This document shows, one piece after another, positions 45,447-56,770 of a stretch of DNA of 64,000 bases. How positions within the stretch are numbered: the first letter of the stretch is position 1; each line of letters starts with the position of its first letter. This DNA is from Sambucus nigra (lineage: Eukaryota > Streptophyta > Magnoliopsida > Dipsacales > Adoxaceae). Position numbers and translations under genes: made by a program. Under the pieces are notes generated by a model, which was given only the letters and a program-made list of their open reading frames with translations, was not told the origin of the DNA and made no database searches. The stretch is taken from NCBI GenBank assembly GCA_949130495.1, contig OX422208.1, positions 643,830,023 through 643,894,022 of the forward strand. The letters are read 5' to 3'.

Positions 45447-45584
45447 ATGCCATAAAGAGCGTGATGAAGTGCCACAAAGAGCACAATGAAATGCCACAAA
45501 GAGCATTTGATGATGATTATATTCATGATAAGGAATGGAATGCCAGAAAGGGCATGTAATTGAAATAAAAGCCACAAAGAGCTT
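45447..45584 (+). other. Five mini-hairpins with a fixed 8-nt loop and covarying stems
   Basis: Stem/loop/stem: ATGC-CATAAAGA-GCGT (45447), GTGC-CACAAAGA-GCAC (45469), AAATGC-CACAAAGA-GCATTT (45489), ATGC-CAGAAAGG-GCAT (45540), AAGC-CACAAAGA-GCTT (45569). Loops are always eight bases and almost constant. Stem bases change on both sides together. Structure formation is inferred from the pairing pattern. Confidence 0.75.
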
Positions 45585-46383
45585 ACAATTATCTTTATAT
45601 TTTCCTGATAAGGAATAGAAATATGAAATGAAACAGTGTGTAATATGGAAGCTTTTAAATTATGTTAATCATTCTTATTCTCCTGCATAATTAAATTTAG
45701 ATTCATAATTTTCTTTAAATTGTCCTAGCTTATGTTTTAAAACCGTGTAGATAGATTTTTATCTTTTCTAGCATGATTTATCATTCATAACTGTCATACT
45801 TTTTATTCATCTGGTAATCATATAGAATCGGGCCCTGACCTGTTCATATTTATTATTGTACGTGCATCCTGTATCCGTCCAGGTGCTCCGCTACAAGGAC
45901 GCCTGTTTTGACATTTTCAATCCCGGTATTTTGACGAGTCGTGATGCTTTGCGGGTAGTTACGGGACATATTGCAATAGACTCCGTCATTCTTGCACTCT
46001 AGTTAAGATCGGGTCTTTTTACTCGGGCGAGAGGCCCAAGCTTTTGTAATTGATTAATGTAATGTATTATGTAATTTAATGAATTTGTTTAATATTATTG
46101 TACGAGTCTGTGACCGATAGCATATTCGGTCCCTTATTGCACATTTGTGGGTATGTAATATAATTTCATCTGGATTTCCACTTTCTTTTTATGGGGTTGT
46201 TAAGTTGTTTTCTTTTATAAACTTTAAAAATAAAAAAATTTGGCAACCCATTTTTCTGAAATAAGGAGTGGTTATCCCGTATACTTCTTATTATGTTGTG
46301 ATGCTGAGAATGATTCCATCCATGATTTCGTTATTTTGGAGTATCGGGATGGTCACCCCTATTTCGGATGGCGGGTTGTCACA

Positions 46384-46556
46384 CCTGCTTATGAAAAAGG
46401 AGTGAAAGAATTCCTTGATTTTGTATTTACCCAAAAAGGGCCACAGAGTAAGATCCCTTGTCCTTGTGTCAAATGCAACAACTACTATGACCAAACACGA
46501 GAAGTTGTGGAATATTATTTATTTGTACGTGGAATAGTAAAAAGTTACACGAGGTG
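46384..46556 (+). pseudogene. Transposase-associated domain, distal part, of CACTA TNP2 gene
   Basis: After the LTR the frame resumes as AYEKGVKEFLDFVFTQKG, with the metal-binding-like CPCVKCNNYY and GIVKSYTR, then a TGA where the family has Trp (WIHHGE). A reading frame starting at 46240 is partly LTR-derived and is not the true N terminus. Confidence 0.8.
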
Positions 46557-49500
46557 AATACATCACGGGGAAGACTTTGAACACGATTTGGTTGATGACT
46601 TTGAGGTTGAGAATTGTGATGAAGATGGAGAAGATGACAACATGCATGAGTTGATTCATGATATTGCCTCTGGTAATTTTGGGCATGGGTGGGGAGATAG
46701 AGAAGAATCTAATAGCCAAGGTTCTCACGGGCGTAAAGGGAAAGTTGATTCGTTTATGAGATTATTGAATGATGCAGAGCGAGAAATTTATCCAGATTGT
46801 AAGAATTCCATGCTATTCGTCATTGTGAAATTACTTCATTTAAAAATAATGAATCGGTGGAGTGATAAATCTTTTGACATGATGATTAATGTGCTTAAGG
46901 ACATCCTTCCAGTTGGCGAGTCACTCCCAGGGTCATATTACGAGGATAAGAAGATAATTAAGGACTTGGGACTTGATTATCTTAAAATAAATGCTTGAAT
47001 ATATGACTGTGTACTTTTTTAGAAGGAGTATAAGGATTTAGATGCATGCCCAAGATGCGAAACCTCTAGATGGAAGTATGAAGGATGTAAGAAAATACCT
47101 GAAAAAGTTTTGCATTATTTCCCATTAAAATCGAGACTTCAGAGGTTATTTATAAACAAGAGCTTTGCTCAAGATATGAGGGGGCATAATGATAAGTGCG
47201 TCAATGAGGAAATTTTTTTGAGGCATCCAGCTGACTCTGAAGCTTGGAAAGAATTTGATAAAAAGCATGAATCATTTGCACAAGATCCTCGCAATGTTAG
47301 GTTGGGTTTGAAAAACGATGTATTTAATCCTTTTGGTAACATGAGCAATGCATATAGCATATGGCCAATTTTTCTTATGATATACAATTTGCCTCCGTGG
47401 AAATGTCTAAAGGACCCTTTTTCATTATGTCCATGATCATTCCGGGTCCAAATTCTCTGGGAAATGATATTGATGTATATTTACAACCGTTGATTGATGA
47501 ATTAAAGGATTTGTGGGAAGATGGAATTAAGACATTTCATGCCTACACCGAGAAAATGTTTCAATTGTGCTCAGCAGTTTTATGGACTATTAATGACTTC
47601 CTTGCATATGCTAACTTGTCTGGGTGGAGCACTAAAGGCTATAAAGCTTGTCCAGTTTGCATGGGAGAAATTTCTTCTATCCATTTACGTACGGGAATGA
47701 AGTGTTGCTACATGGGACATCGTCGTTTCCTCCCAAAAAATCATCATTGGTGAAAGGAGACAAAAACATTTGATGATAATAAGAATTTTAGGGACCCAAT
47801 ACAACTGTTGTCCGGGGAAGACATTTGGAATTATTTAAATATAATTGATCAAGTTGAGTTTGGTAAGGATCCAGATTCAGTTAAGGGGACAAAGAAGAGA
47901 AAATGAAAGGAAAATGGTTTGAATTGGATGAAAAGGAGCATTTTTTTAATTGCCATACTGGAAGACTCTTAAGTTGAGACACAACTTAGATATAATGCAC
48001 ATAGAGAAAAATGTGTGTGATAATGTGCTAGGTACATTGATGAATATTGAAGGGAAAACGAAAGACACTTGGAATGTCCGTAAGGATTTGATGGATATGG
48101 GTTTAAATCTAGAGTTGCACCTACATCATGATGGTGATTCATTTTTAATGTCGTCCGCGTGCTGTACTTTATCACATGATGAGAAGAAAAAATTATGTGA
48201 ATTCTTAAATTCGATCAAGTTTCCTGATGGCTTTGCCTCAAATATTTCTCGTTGTGTGAAAATGAGAGAATGTCGTGTTTCGGGTATGAAGAACCATGAT
48301 TGTCAAGTTTTATTACAACGCTTACTCCCACTAGCAATATGTGGATACATGTGTAAGGAAGTATCTCAAGCATTGGTTGAGTTGAGTAATATCTTTAAGC
48401 AACTATGTTCTAGGAATTTATACTTAGACAAATTGGAGAAATTAGAAAAGGAGATCCATTTAACACTTTGCAAGCTAGAACCCATATTTCCTCCAGCCTT
48501 TTTCGATGTAATGATTCACTTAATAGTTCACCTTGCTACGGAAGCTAGGATTGCTGGTCCAGCGCAATATCGATGGATGTGGCAATTTAAAAGGTATTGT
48601 ATAAGTTATATAAAAAATTCTTTATGTATTAAATTTTTTATATCATAGATTTTTATGTTTAAACATTAAATCATATCTCTTAATAGGAAAATGGGTACGT
48701 TAAAGGGGTATGTTCCTAATAAGGCAAAACTAGAAGGGTCTATTGCTGAGCGTTATATCCAGAATGAATGTTTGACTTTTTCTTCAGTGTACTTGAATGA
48801 TGTGGAGACCATATTCAATAGGCTCGAACGAAATGATGATATAGGTGAACAACAAGGCAAGCTATATGTATTTACATCTGATGTTCGTGCATTTAGTGGG
48901 CCACAATATGGAAAGTTGGATGTCATTGACTTAGAGAAGGCTCACATGTATGTGTTAAATGACTGTGAAGTGGTTGAGATCTATATAAGGTAAGAGACAT
49001 ATTTTAGCCAAATTAAACTTTCTGTTATTATAATGTTTTATTTAGCATCTTGTAATATATCATGTGTAGTGAGCACAAGGATGAACTTAAGATCAATGGT
49101 GTGAGAGACATAGACAAGACGCATAAATCACAATTCATTAAATGGTTTGAACAACGCATAAGTACAATTACAAGTAGAATTATTTGAATGTAATGCCACT
49201 ATTTATTGGTCCATATATACAATTATTTATCATTGATTACATTTACACACGTGATCAGGTCAAAAAATTGTATTGCGAGGGGAAGGTCGATGAAGAACTT
49301 TTATCCTTAGCTAAGGGTCAGGACAACCAAGTGAAACACTACACAAGTTGCAATGCAAATGGGTTTAGATTTCATACCCAAGAACGAGAGATGAATAGAA
49401 AGACCCAAAACAGTGGTTTGATTGTAAATGGAGAGCATGATGGGAAGTCAATTGACTTTTATGGTGTGATAACAAATATTATTAGCCTAGAGTATTTGTT

Positions 49501-50068
49501 GGGAAATAAGTCTGTGTTATTGTTCAAATGTGATTGGTGGGACACAAGTGGTAATAGAGGCATTAAAATAGATAAGGAGGGGAACATTACTAGTGTCAAT
49601 GTATCAAGAAAATGGTACACTGACCAGCCATTTGTGTTTCCATGTTAAGATGCTCAAATTTTTTACATTAAATACATGAAACTAGGTGATAATTGGCTTG
49701 TTGCGGAGATGATAACTCCTCATGGAAATTATAATGTACCTGAGCGCGAAGTAGATGAACCAATTAATATCGAGGACCCTTTTTAAGAAGAGGACCCCAT
49801 TGAAGATGTTGATATATTAGAATTTTATGAAGTTCCCCAATTAAGAAGAGATGATTTAGTACCATTAGAGTGTATTAATGCTGAAAGTGTACTACTTGAG
49901 AACTCGAAGTTTGGAGTAGATGAAAGGCGAAAATGCTTCATTGATGATGATGAAATTGATGAAGCTTCTACTGGTAGTGATGATGAAAATGAGGAAGAAT
50001 CTGATTGCAGTGATGATAATAGTAAGAAAAGGGATAGCTCAATCGAAGATGATTTTGATAATGATTAA

Positions 50069-50363
50069 TAAATATTCATTTGATGTCTAATTTACTGAAA
50101 GAGAACTCAATTATGCTTCAGGTATACTTTATTTAAATAAATTTGTTTGCTCTATATCAAATTTAAAGTTAGTGATAGGCTACTTTTTATAAATGCTAGA
50201 TCCAATAACTTTCATATTAAACCTAGCCCAATTGAACATAAATTTATTAAGTCTTTCGATATGCATAAAGAACAGTTTCTCGAACTTCATTATTTAAATC
50301 TGGTTGCCCATTATTTAACCAAGCCAAATTCATTTATCTCTTCTCATTCACATGAACATATAG
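50069..50363 (+). other. Intergenic spacer between the two CACTA genes
   Basis: AT-rich, about 300 bases, no domain. It probably includes the TNP2 3' UTR and the promoter of the second gene. Confidence 0.4.
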
Positions 50364-51869
50364 ATGGTTGGACCAGGAAAACGTAGATTTACTCAAAGTG
50401 GGCTGGATTCATCATCACAAGCTCCTATTTCAGCACGAGTATCTGACTACTTTCAGGTTGGAACATCAAGCGGTGTAGGACCACTTGCACGTGAGACAAA
50501 CATCGATGTGAATGATGAGAACTTATTGGCGGTTGAGGGCAATGTCGTGAGCACAACAACCACAGGTATGGTAATTCGTGACTTAGATATTGCCTTCTAT
50601 TTCTTGTAATCCCAGGGGACTTTATTGTTGATTTATATGTCAAGCTATCTTAATAATTTAAATTTTCTTGATATGATTAGTCATTAGATACTACTAAATC
50701 TAGTGTTTTCCTTTCACTGTTATTTATGTATCACCATTTTCCTATAAATATTTCTAATCGGATTAATTTTTCATCTTACTTTCCAAGAATTATAGAATCA
50801 TGATCAACATCTTAGTTTCATCGCCCCTAGTTTTTTTTCTTGGCTAATTTTTGCATAACTTAGTTGTTTGCTTATATGTATATAGAAGGGAGTTAAACAT
50901 TAATAATACACTATTTTGTAGCAAAGTATTATTACTTACCTTTTGGTTCTAACTTTACAAGTTTATATGTGTTTATAAGCTCTCTTGTACGGAAGAGAAA
51001 ACGGGGACCAACTCGTAATCTTTCCCTTGCCAAGAAGAAGGAAGCCGGACATAAACTATTGATTGAGATAACATTGGATGGAAAAAGAATTGTAGGATCA
51101 GATTGTGGTTCATTTATTGTTGAGGCAACATGTGTTGTTCATAAGCACGCTACACTTCAAGTAGAAAAATGGTCTAAGATAAGTGAAGTTGATCGTGATT
51201 CCTTGAGGAAGAAGGTCGGTGTAAGTGCATCTTTTTAAACTTTAATTAAATAAGTTATATACTAATTAGTACTTAAGTGTATAAGTTTTGTATTATTATT
51301 TTATACCATGATTTAACTAGGTTATGCCATTATAGGGTGCATTTGAGGTCAAGGGTGATGGGGATGCTAGAAAAGTTATTGATGCCCAACTTAACAAGCA
51401 ATATAGGAATTATCGCCATAAACTCCATGTTGAGCACTTTAAGAAATACCCAAGTTTGGAAGTAGCATTTCAAAACAAACCGGAGGACATGGACGAGGAC
51501 AATTGGAAGTATTTATGCAATTACTTTGCATCACCTGAATATCAGGTAGTACTAACTAATAATTACTGGAAAGTTATAGCTGAATGCTTGTATTTAATAA
51601 TCATCATTTTGTACAGAAAATGAGTATCCGGAACCAAAACAATAGATCAAAGGAAAATACGCCCCATGTCACAGTGACAAAGTCGTTCGTGCAGAGAAGG
51701 TAACCGTTTCAAAACTCTTCTATGCATGTGATGTATATATTCCCCATATAATTTATATGTCTAAATTAATTTAGATGCAGTTTAGAATTTTGCAGAATAT
51801 TTTGTTTAGGCATACAAATTAACAATAACATTGAGAATCCACACCTGGTTATTAGATAAATGTGCTGGC

Positions 51870-52019
51870 CTCCCATCTCCTAAGGTCTCCGATACTGTGG
51901 TTGAGCCTTATAATGCAACCTTGTTTGTTCATCAGCTTATTGAAAATGTGGATGAGTGTATGGTTATTGACAATGAGGCTCTTTATGATATTTGTTTCCG
52001 GACCTTAAAGCTCACTACA
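51870..52019 (+). pseudogene. Captured beta-tubulin exon fragment (50 codons) inside the CACTA intron
   Basis: Without a stop it reads [20 protein letters not shown], then [20 protein letters not shown], then [10 protein letters not shown]. This is the beta-tubulin segment around residues 170-220 ([20 protein letters not shown]...[15 protein letters not shown]) with a few substitutions. Homology stops abruptly on both sides, so it is a fragment and not a gene. It lies in sense orientation to the transposon genes. Host fragment capture by CACTA elements is known for other genes. Confidence 0.9.
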
Positions 52020-52167
52020 AGACCAATGGTTTTAAACAAAAATGAAAGCATCACCTTCGCATATAACTAAATCCTATGCAAAATAAGATTTAAACAATAC
52101 ACAATTTTAGTTTAAGACCCAGTGGTTTACTTTCATTTTCAAGTATCTTGTTTAAACTTCAGATTTC

Positions 52168-52525
52168 AAAGTGGAGGCCAGAGAATAAATATTGATCAAT
52201 TCATCCCACTGAGAGGTTTATGAAATAAAAAAGAAAGAAAAACTTATCATAGATATACTCATTCTTTCTTGTCCTTGGAAGATGATTTCCTCGAAACAAA
52301 AATGTTGTTGACATTGGTTGTTGCCTTTCCTGATTTCCTCGTAACAAAAATGTTATTGCCTTTGACTGTTGCTTTTCCTTTCATTTCCTCGTAACAAAAA
52401 TGTTGTTGCCTTTCCTACCATCCTAATAGAATGAGTATATATGTGATAAGTTTTTTCTTTTTCTTTTATTTCATAAACCCCTTAGTGGGATGAATTGATC
52501 ATTATTTACCCTCTAGCCTCCCTTT
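52168..52525. mobile_element. Foldback MITE with about 95-bp terminal inverted repeats
   Basis: The left arm (AAAGTGGAGGCCAGAGAATA, then TTGATCAATTCATCCCACT, GGTTTATGAAATAAAA) is mirrored by the right arm (TTTTATTTCATAAACC, AGTGGGATGAATTGATCA, CTAGCCTCCCTTT). The middle has three copies of ATTTCCTCG(A/T)AACAAAAATG with TTGTTGCCTTTCC. No clear target duplication and no coding sequence. Confidence 0.75.
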
Positions 52526-53470
52526 AACCCTTTTCTTGAAAAACAGGGGTTGGTTGGACCTTTGAGAATTTAATTAGATTTGTTAGACAAATTTTTCACA
52601 GTTCAAGTTACTAGGACTTTGATAGTTCTCTTTTACCCATCAATGAAGCTTAAATTTTTCTGTGATCTCAATATACGTTGGAACAAGATGGGATCTTTTA
52701 ATTGAAAAAGAAAATTCACAAAGATACTTCTTTTATACTTCTCTATGATCATAATTCACTATTCAATACAATCATCACTTAAATTACTAATATTTTCTGA
52801 CTATTAATCGTCATTTTGTAATTGTCTGCATATATTTTTACCAATGCACAATAAAACAATATCACTTTGTAACAGTCTCTACATCCGACCTCTTAATTTT
52901 GTCGGCATTCACTTATCCACATCTTTAAATACTTTATTCAGATGTTTTAAATCAATAGCATTCATTCGTTCATTTTTTTTTGGTTTTGTGATACGGGATT
53001 AAGTCTTTTTTTTTTATTTTGCCACTATATCCTTTTGTATTCCTTCTTACAAGTGGATTAATTTCCATGGTTTGCCAAATATAATGCGGTGTAATCAATG
53101 TTGTTTGGGCTTATAAGGTGCAATGTGCGGCTGGTGGTTTGATGGGGCATAACCGGAGAATGAGTTTGATGGATAATGGCTTCCAACCTATAAAAGAAAA
53201 TAAATAGTATGAGATGGAAAACAAGTGACAGAAAAAAAAAACAAGTGATAAAAAAAAATAAGTGATATAAGTTCTGTTGCATTAGACAAACAAAGATCAT
53301 CTAGGTCCTCGTTTAGCAATAATTTATAAAGCCCACACATCAGGTCTTTGCTTTGTATTCATCGTGAGCTGCTCATACATACATAACATATTATATTATA
53401 CAGAATAGATACTCACACATGTATGTTGCATATATACACTAACATATACACACAAATATATTTATATTCA
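52526..53470. other. AT-rich intron sequence of the second CACTA gene
   Basis: No recognisable domain. A hydrophobic minus-strand frame at 53058-53300 is a low-complexity artefact. Confidence 0.4.
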
Positions 53471-53476
53471 TAATTA

Positions 53477-53559
<83 letters not shown>

Positions 53560-53748
53560 TGCAACTTACTATGCACATTATACTGGCAAACACTTGCACA
53601 CACAACACACTATCTATATAATCTTATATACTAACAAGCACAACACTATATTTTAACACTACACAAACTACATATTATTAATACTACACTATATATATAC
53701 TTATACATATACAATCCTACATATAAACAATATAGCACACTAAACTAC

Positions 53749-53795
<47 letters not shown>

Positions 53796-53941
53796 ATACC
53801 CAACACGACCCTGTTGTCCAAACCAACATCTGCTGCCTACCCGGTTCCATCACCTTTTAAATAACCCAGATCCACCTCCATCCTAGTAGCTGCCCGAATA
53901 TAAATGCGCACATGCACACACACACACACACACACACACAT
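53471..53941. repeat. Cluster of (CA)n microsatellites
   Basis: CA runs at about 53479-53523, 53536-53560, 53750-53791 and 53914-53940 with intervening ACACTATA-rich DNA. The density suggests expansion from one imperfect CA/TA tract. Confidence 0.9.
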
Positions 53942-54525
53942 ACATATTCATGGGAAGATTATATGCTTGATACAATCATGAATGTCTTTATATATCTGAG
54001 TTGATCGTTTAGTTTTCTTTCCTTTTATGATTGTATTGATGTTTGTTTATAATTGACATAGAAAGCAAAAATTGGGAAAGAAGTTTTCCCAATTGAGTTG
54101 TACCAGCTAACCCGATTTAGTGATGAAAAGGGTTGGGTTAATGATGATGCAAAAGAAAAACATGTAAGTTTGCCCTTCATCTAACTTGGCATATTGTTTT
54201 TTTCTTCAGGATTTTGTAATAAGCTGAAATGGTATACTAATACATATATATAATATATATTACATAGGCAAAGATGGAACAACTCAAGTATCAGTCCTAA
54301 GTTGAGGGATCAGATTCAGTGACAGAGGATGAAATCTGTTTGCAAATTCTTGGACAAAACCAGCTCCATCCTCTTCCCATCAACAATACAAAGATGAGTT
54401 AGACGAGTTAAGAAGGAGGGAAGAGGAGGCTGAGCAACAAAATAATCAAATGAAGCAACAAAACAATGAGATAGAACAACAAAATCAAAAGATGCAGTTG
54501 GAGATGCAAGAAATGAAGTCTAGTT

Positions 54526-55683
54526 GAATGAGTTGATGGTACATATTCGTAATGGAGGCAAAACACATACTTCTTCTTGGTAATTATCACTCGTCCCATT
54601 AATTTAACTAGCAGTAAGGCCCACGCAATTCATTTAAAATGTGTTTGAACTTATAAAATTAGAAATATCACAAACTTTACCGATGTTGTTCGTGCATAAG
54701 GTTGAACCTGAAATATAGTATATTGAAATTAAATATTTAACTACCAAACCAAAAAATAGGGAATACAAATTGAATTAAAAATAACAAATGAAGTGCCTAA
54801 ATTTTATTTAGACAACTTTTATAGAGAATCCATGCATAGCTTGTACAAATGGTAGTTTGTTCACATCTTGTTTTATTTATTTTGTTTTCTTAAATGGTTA
54901 TTAACATTATCTAATATACACATTCATTTTTTATTTGCTTATTATGCGATATGATACTTCTGCAATATTGGTGGTATACCAGATGTCACGTAGCAATTTA
55001 CAAGGATGGGTTCACCAAGTTTGAGTTGTGTTTTTTCTTTTGTCAACTTGTAATATTTTAGGTTGATGTTTTAGTTGTGTTTTTTTTATCAGAATTGTAA
55101 TGTTTTAGGTTGAAAAGTCTTATGAAAGTGTACCGAATACTGGATTGAATTGTTGGGTTTCTAATTTATATTGTTTCTTATATTTGTCACTACCATAAGT
55201 GAAATATTTTTACAAATTGTCACTGATCATCGATAACATTATTGACAAGGAAAAATAGTTCTCAGAAATAGTTATTTTTTAGATAGAATTACAGTGACAA
55301 GCTTAAAACTTGTCACTGAATGTCAACATTTAGTGACGATACTATTTTTAGTCACTGATTGTTTTTAGTGGTGACATTCAATTTTGGACTGACCTTATTT
55401 TATGACAAAATAATTATATTTAGTGACAAAATAATCATTTAATTGTGATGAAAGTAGTTGTCACTATTTCATATATATATATATAGTGACAAGTTGTTAG
55501 TTGTCAATAAAATCACTAATTTTAGTGGAAAATTTGCAAAGTCGTCACTATTGACATTTAGTGACAGACCTATAGTGACAACTTTGTGGCAGCTTATATC
55601 TTGTCACTAAATATATTTAGTGATGATGAAAGAGTATTTAGTGAAAAAAATTTTTGCCACTAAACTCCAAATTTCTTGTACTG
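54526..55683 (+). repeat. CACTA 3' region and right subterminal repeats
   Basis: About 54526-55190 is non-coding 3' flank of the second gene. From about 55190 the motif TTGTCACTA/TAGTGACAA recurs at least ten times in both orientations (for example 55309, 55317, 55455, 55489, 55575 and 55606) up to the TIR at 55640-55683. Confidence 0.8.
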
Positions 55684-55686
55684 TTG

Positions 55687-55965
55687 TCCTTTTGGAAACT
55701 CGACTAACTTCCAGACTTGGTTTTTATTTATAGATTTTATTTTATCAGTCATGGAATCAATCCATTTATTAGAATCATTACTATTCATAGCTTGTTCATA
55801 AAAAACTGGGTCATTAATTTCCCCTATGTGAAATTTGCCTCTTGTAAATACACCACATAATCATCAGGGATAACTGATCTCCTTTATCTTTGAGATCTTA
55901 TTATTAGATTTTCCTAAGGTGTTTTTACAAGAGGTTCGTTGATTGAAGCTTTATTGTGTGGTTGT
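55687..55965 (-). mobile_element. Older Ty1/copia remnant (right piece)
   Basis: Minus-strand reading gives INDPVFYEQAMNSNDSNKWI and DKIKSINKNQVWKLVEFPKG, the N-terminal RT boundary region that should precede CKWVFKT at 41100. The continuation is cut at 55966 by an LTR. Confidence 0.75.
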
Positions 55966-56770
55966 TGTAACACCCCGTATTTCCGAGTATTTATTATTTA
56001 ATTAGTTTGAATATTTTAAATTAAACGTGTGCCGTAATTTAATTCAATTAATTATTATATGGTTATTAAAATATTAATCGAGAGAGATGATGAATAATAT
56101 TTATGAAAAATAATTACTAAGTGAATAGTAAATTATTATTTTACATCATAGCGAGTGCTAGAGATGTGATAATATTATATCTTAACCGGGACTCGTGTGT
56201 AGACTATATGAGGTCGAGATAGAACATTATTGTAGGGGGACTTGGATGGGGATTTAGAAGTCACGGTTGGTTCCAAAAGGGTCAAGATAGTCAAAATAGT
56301 GTATCCGGGGTAGTCATTGGCTCCCGAAGCCTTTTTAGACATAACCAGACCCACTCGGGGGTGTTCGGGTCATTTGGACTTGGCCCGTTAGCCTAATTTT
56401 GGGATTAGCGTTATTTGACCTAAATTAGAGAGCTTGGGGCAGCATCTAAACACATTATAAACCCTAAAATTAGATAAAGGGAAGAAGGAAGAAAAGAGGG
56501 GAACTCTGGGGAGTCAAATTCGAAGAAGATTTGGGTATACGATCTTCAATCCGTCGTCTACAAAGTGTATTCAAACTCTACGAACATAGAAAGACAAGTA
56601 ATTAACTTGCTTTTTATTTTAATTGCAAAAACTCATGTCCATATCGTATTATGTGTAGACAACTCCGTTTTTGGGATGGTTGTCAAATGTAAAAACGTGT
56701 TTGGGGGGATTTAGACATTAGATGTCAAATTAATGCTAAATTATTGATGTGATGATATCATATGTTGTGA
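55966..56770 (+). mobile_element. 5' part of a TGTAACAC-type long LTR
   Basis: Starts TGTAACACCCCGTATTTCCG and shares blocks with the solo LTR and with the minus-strand LTR at 1-1631 (GTCAAAATAGTG, GGGTAGTCATTGGCTCC, a purine-rich GAAGAAGGAAGAAAAGAGG). It fades into unassigned sequence around 56770, where the second tandem array begins. Confidence 0.7.

Larger units (their letters stand above)
43497..46383 (+). mobile_element. Solo LTR (2,887 bp, TSD CCTGC) of a TGTAACA-type Ty3/gypsy family
   Basis: Starts TGTAACAACCC and ends GGGTTGTCACA, flanked by CCTGC at 43492-43496 and 46384-46388, which is laid directly over Asp-Pro-Ala codons of the transposase. No internal region is present, so an LTR-LTR deletion followed insertion. 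It contains GAATCGATTC palindromes (44350-44515), a region with conserved-loop mini-hairpins (45447-45584) and landmarks shared with 61098-64000 (CCCTGACC.GTT, GGTG..CCGCTACAAGGA). Confidence 0.88.
43453..50068 (+). pseudogene. TNP2-type transposase gene of the CACTA element
   Basis: The start at 43453 (MDKSWMKLKNRLDPA) is the conserved start of the transposase-associated domain (PF13963). The coding sequence is interrupted after Pro by the solo LTR and resumes at 46384 (YEKGVKEFLDFVF, CPCVKCNNYY). TNP2 domain (PF02992) pieces follow: ACPRCETSRWKYEG, FDKKHESFAQDPRNVRLGL, FNPFGNMSNAYSIWP, LWTINDFLAYANLSGWSTKG, YMGHRRFLP, LRHNLDIMHIEKNVCDNVLG, then LCKLEPIFPPAFFDVMIHL (DUF4218) and the C-terminal DUF4216 region with an acidic tail. 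Stops lie at 46555 and 47021 (both Trp in the family), 46996, 47754 and about 47903. One-base deletions lie near 47420 and 47930. The transposase cuts element ends when intact. Confidence 0.88.
50364..54525 (+). pseudogene. Second CACTA gene (Ptta/EnSpm PF03004, TNPA-type)
   Basis: Exons, with GT-AG limits judged by eye: 50364-50565 (MVGPGKRRFTQSGLDSSSQA), about 50977-51222 (RKRGPTRNLSLAKKKEAGH, GSFIVEATCVVHKHATLQVE), 51336-51545 (YRNYRHKLHVEHFKKYPSLE, YLCNYFASPEYQ), 51617-51699 (NRSKENTPHVTVTKSFVQRR), about 54062-54163 (YQLTRFSDEKGWVNDDAKEK) and about 54269-54525. The last exon has a TAA and a frameshift, then a Gln/Glu-rich coiled coil (DELDELRRREEEAEQQNNQM). The order matches the transposase_24 family. 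The intron between 51700 and 54061 has swollen with a captured gene fragment, a foldback MITE and CA microsatellites. The product normally binds subterminal repeats. Confidence 0.82.
41134..55683 (+). mobile_element. CACTA (CMC/EnSpm) transposon, 14,550 bp, TSD TTG
   Basis: Left end CACTACAAGAAACTTGGGAT, right end reads inward CAGTACAAGAAATTTGGAGT, so the right terminus carries CAGTA instead of CACTA. TTG flanks both sides (41131-41133, 55684-55686). The flanks rejoin into one copia RT reading frame region (KSINKNQVWKLVE ... CKWVFKT). The element carries a TNP2-type gene and a second TNPA/Ptta-type gene in the standard order, subterminal repeats, a captured tubulin fragment and two further insertions. 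Confidence 0.93.

Noticed and set aside
45447..45584. CRISPR-like array
   Set aside because: Repeats are only about 16 bases with irregular spacing, in a plant LTR, and lack constant direct repeats; the signal is a hairpin loop motif.
46240..46383. N-terminal extension of the transposase-associated frame
   Set aside because: These codons belong to the solo LTR, up to its end at 46383; the true start is at 43453.
56455..56470. Telomere-like AAACCCTAAA
   Set aside because: A single copy with no array.
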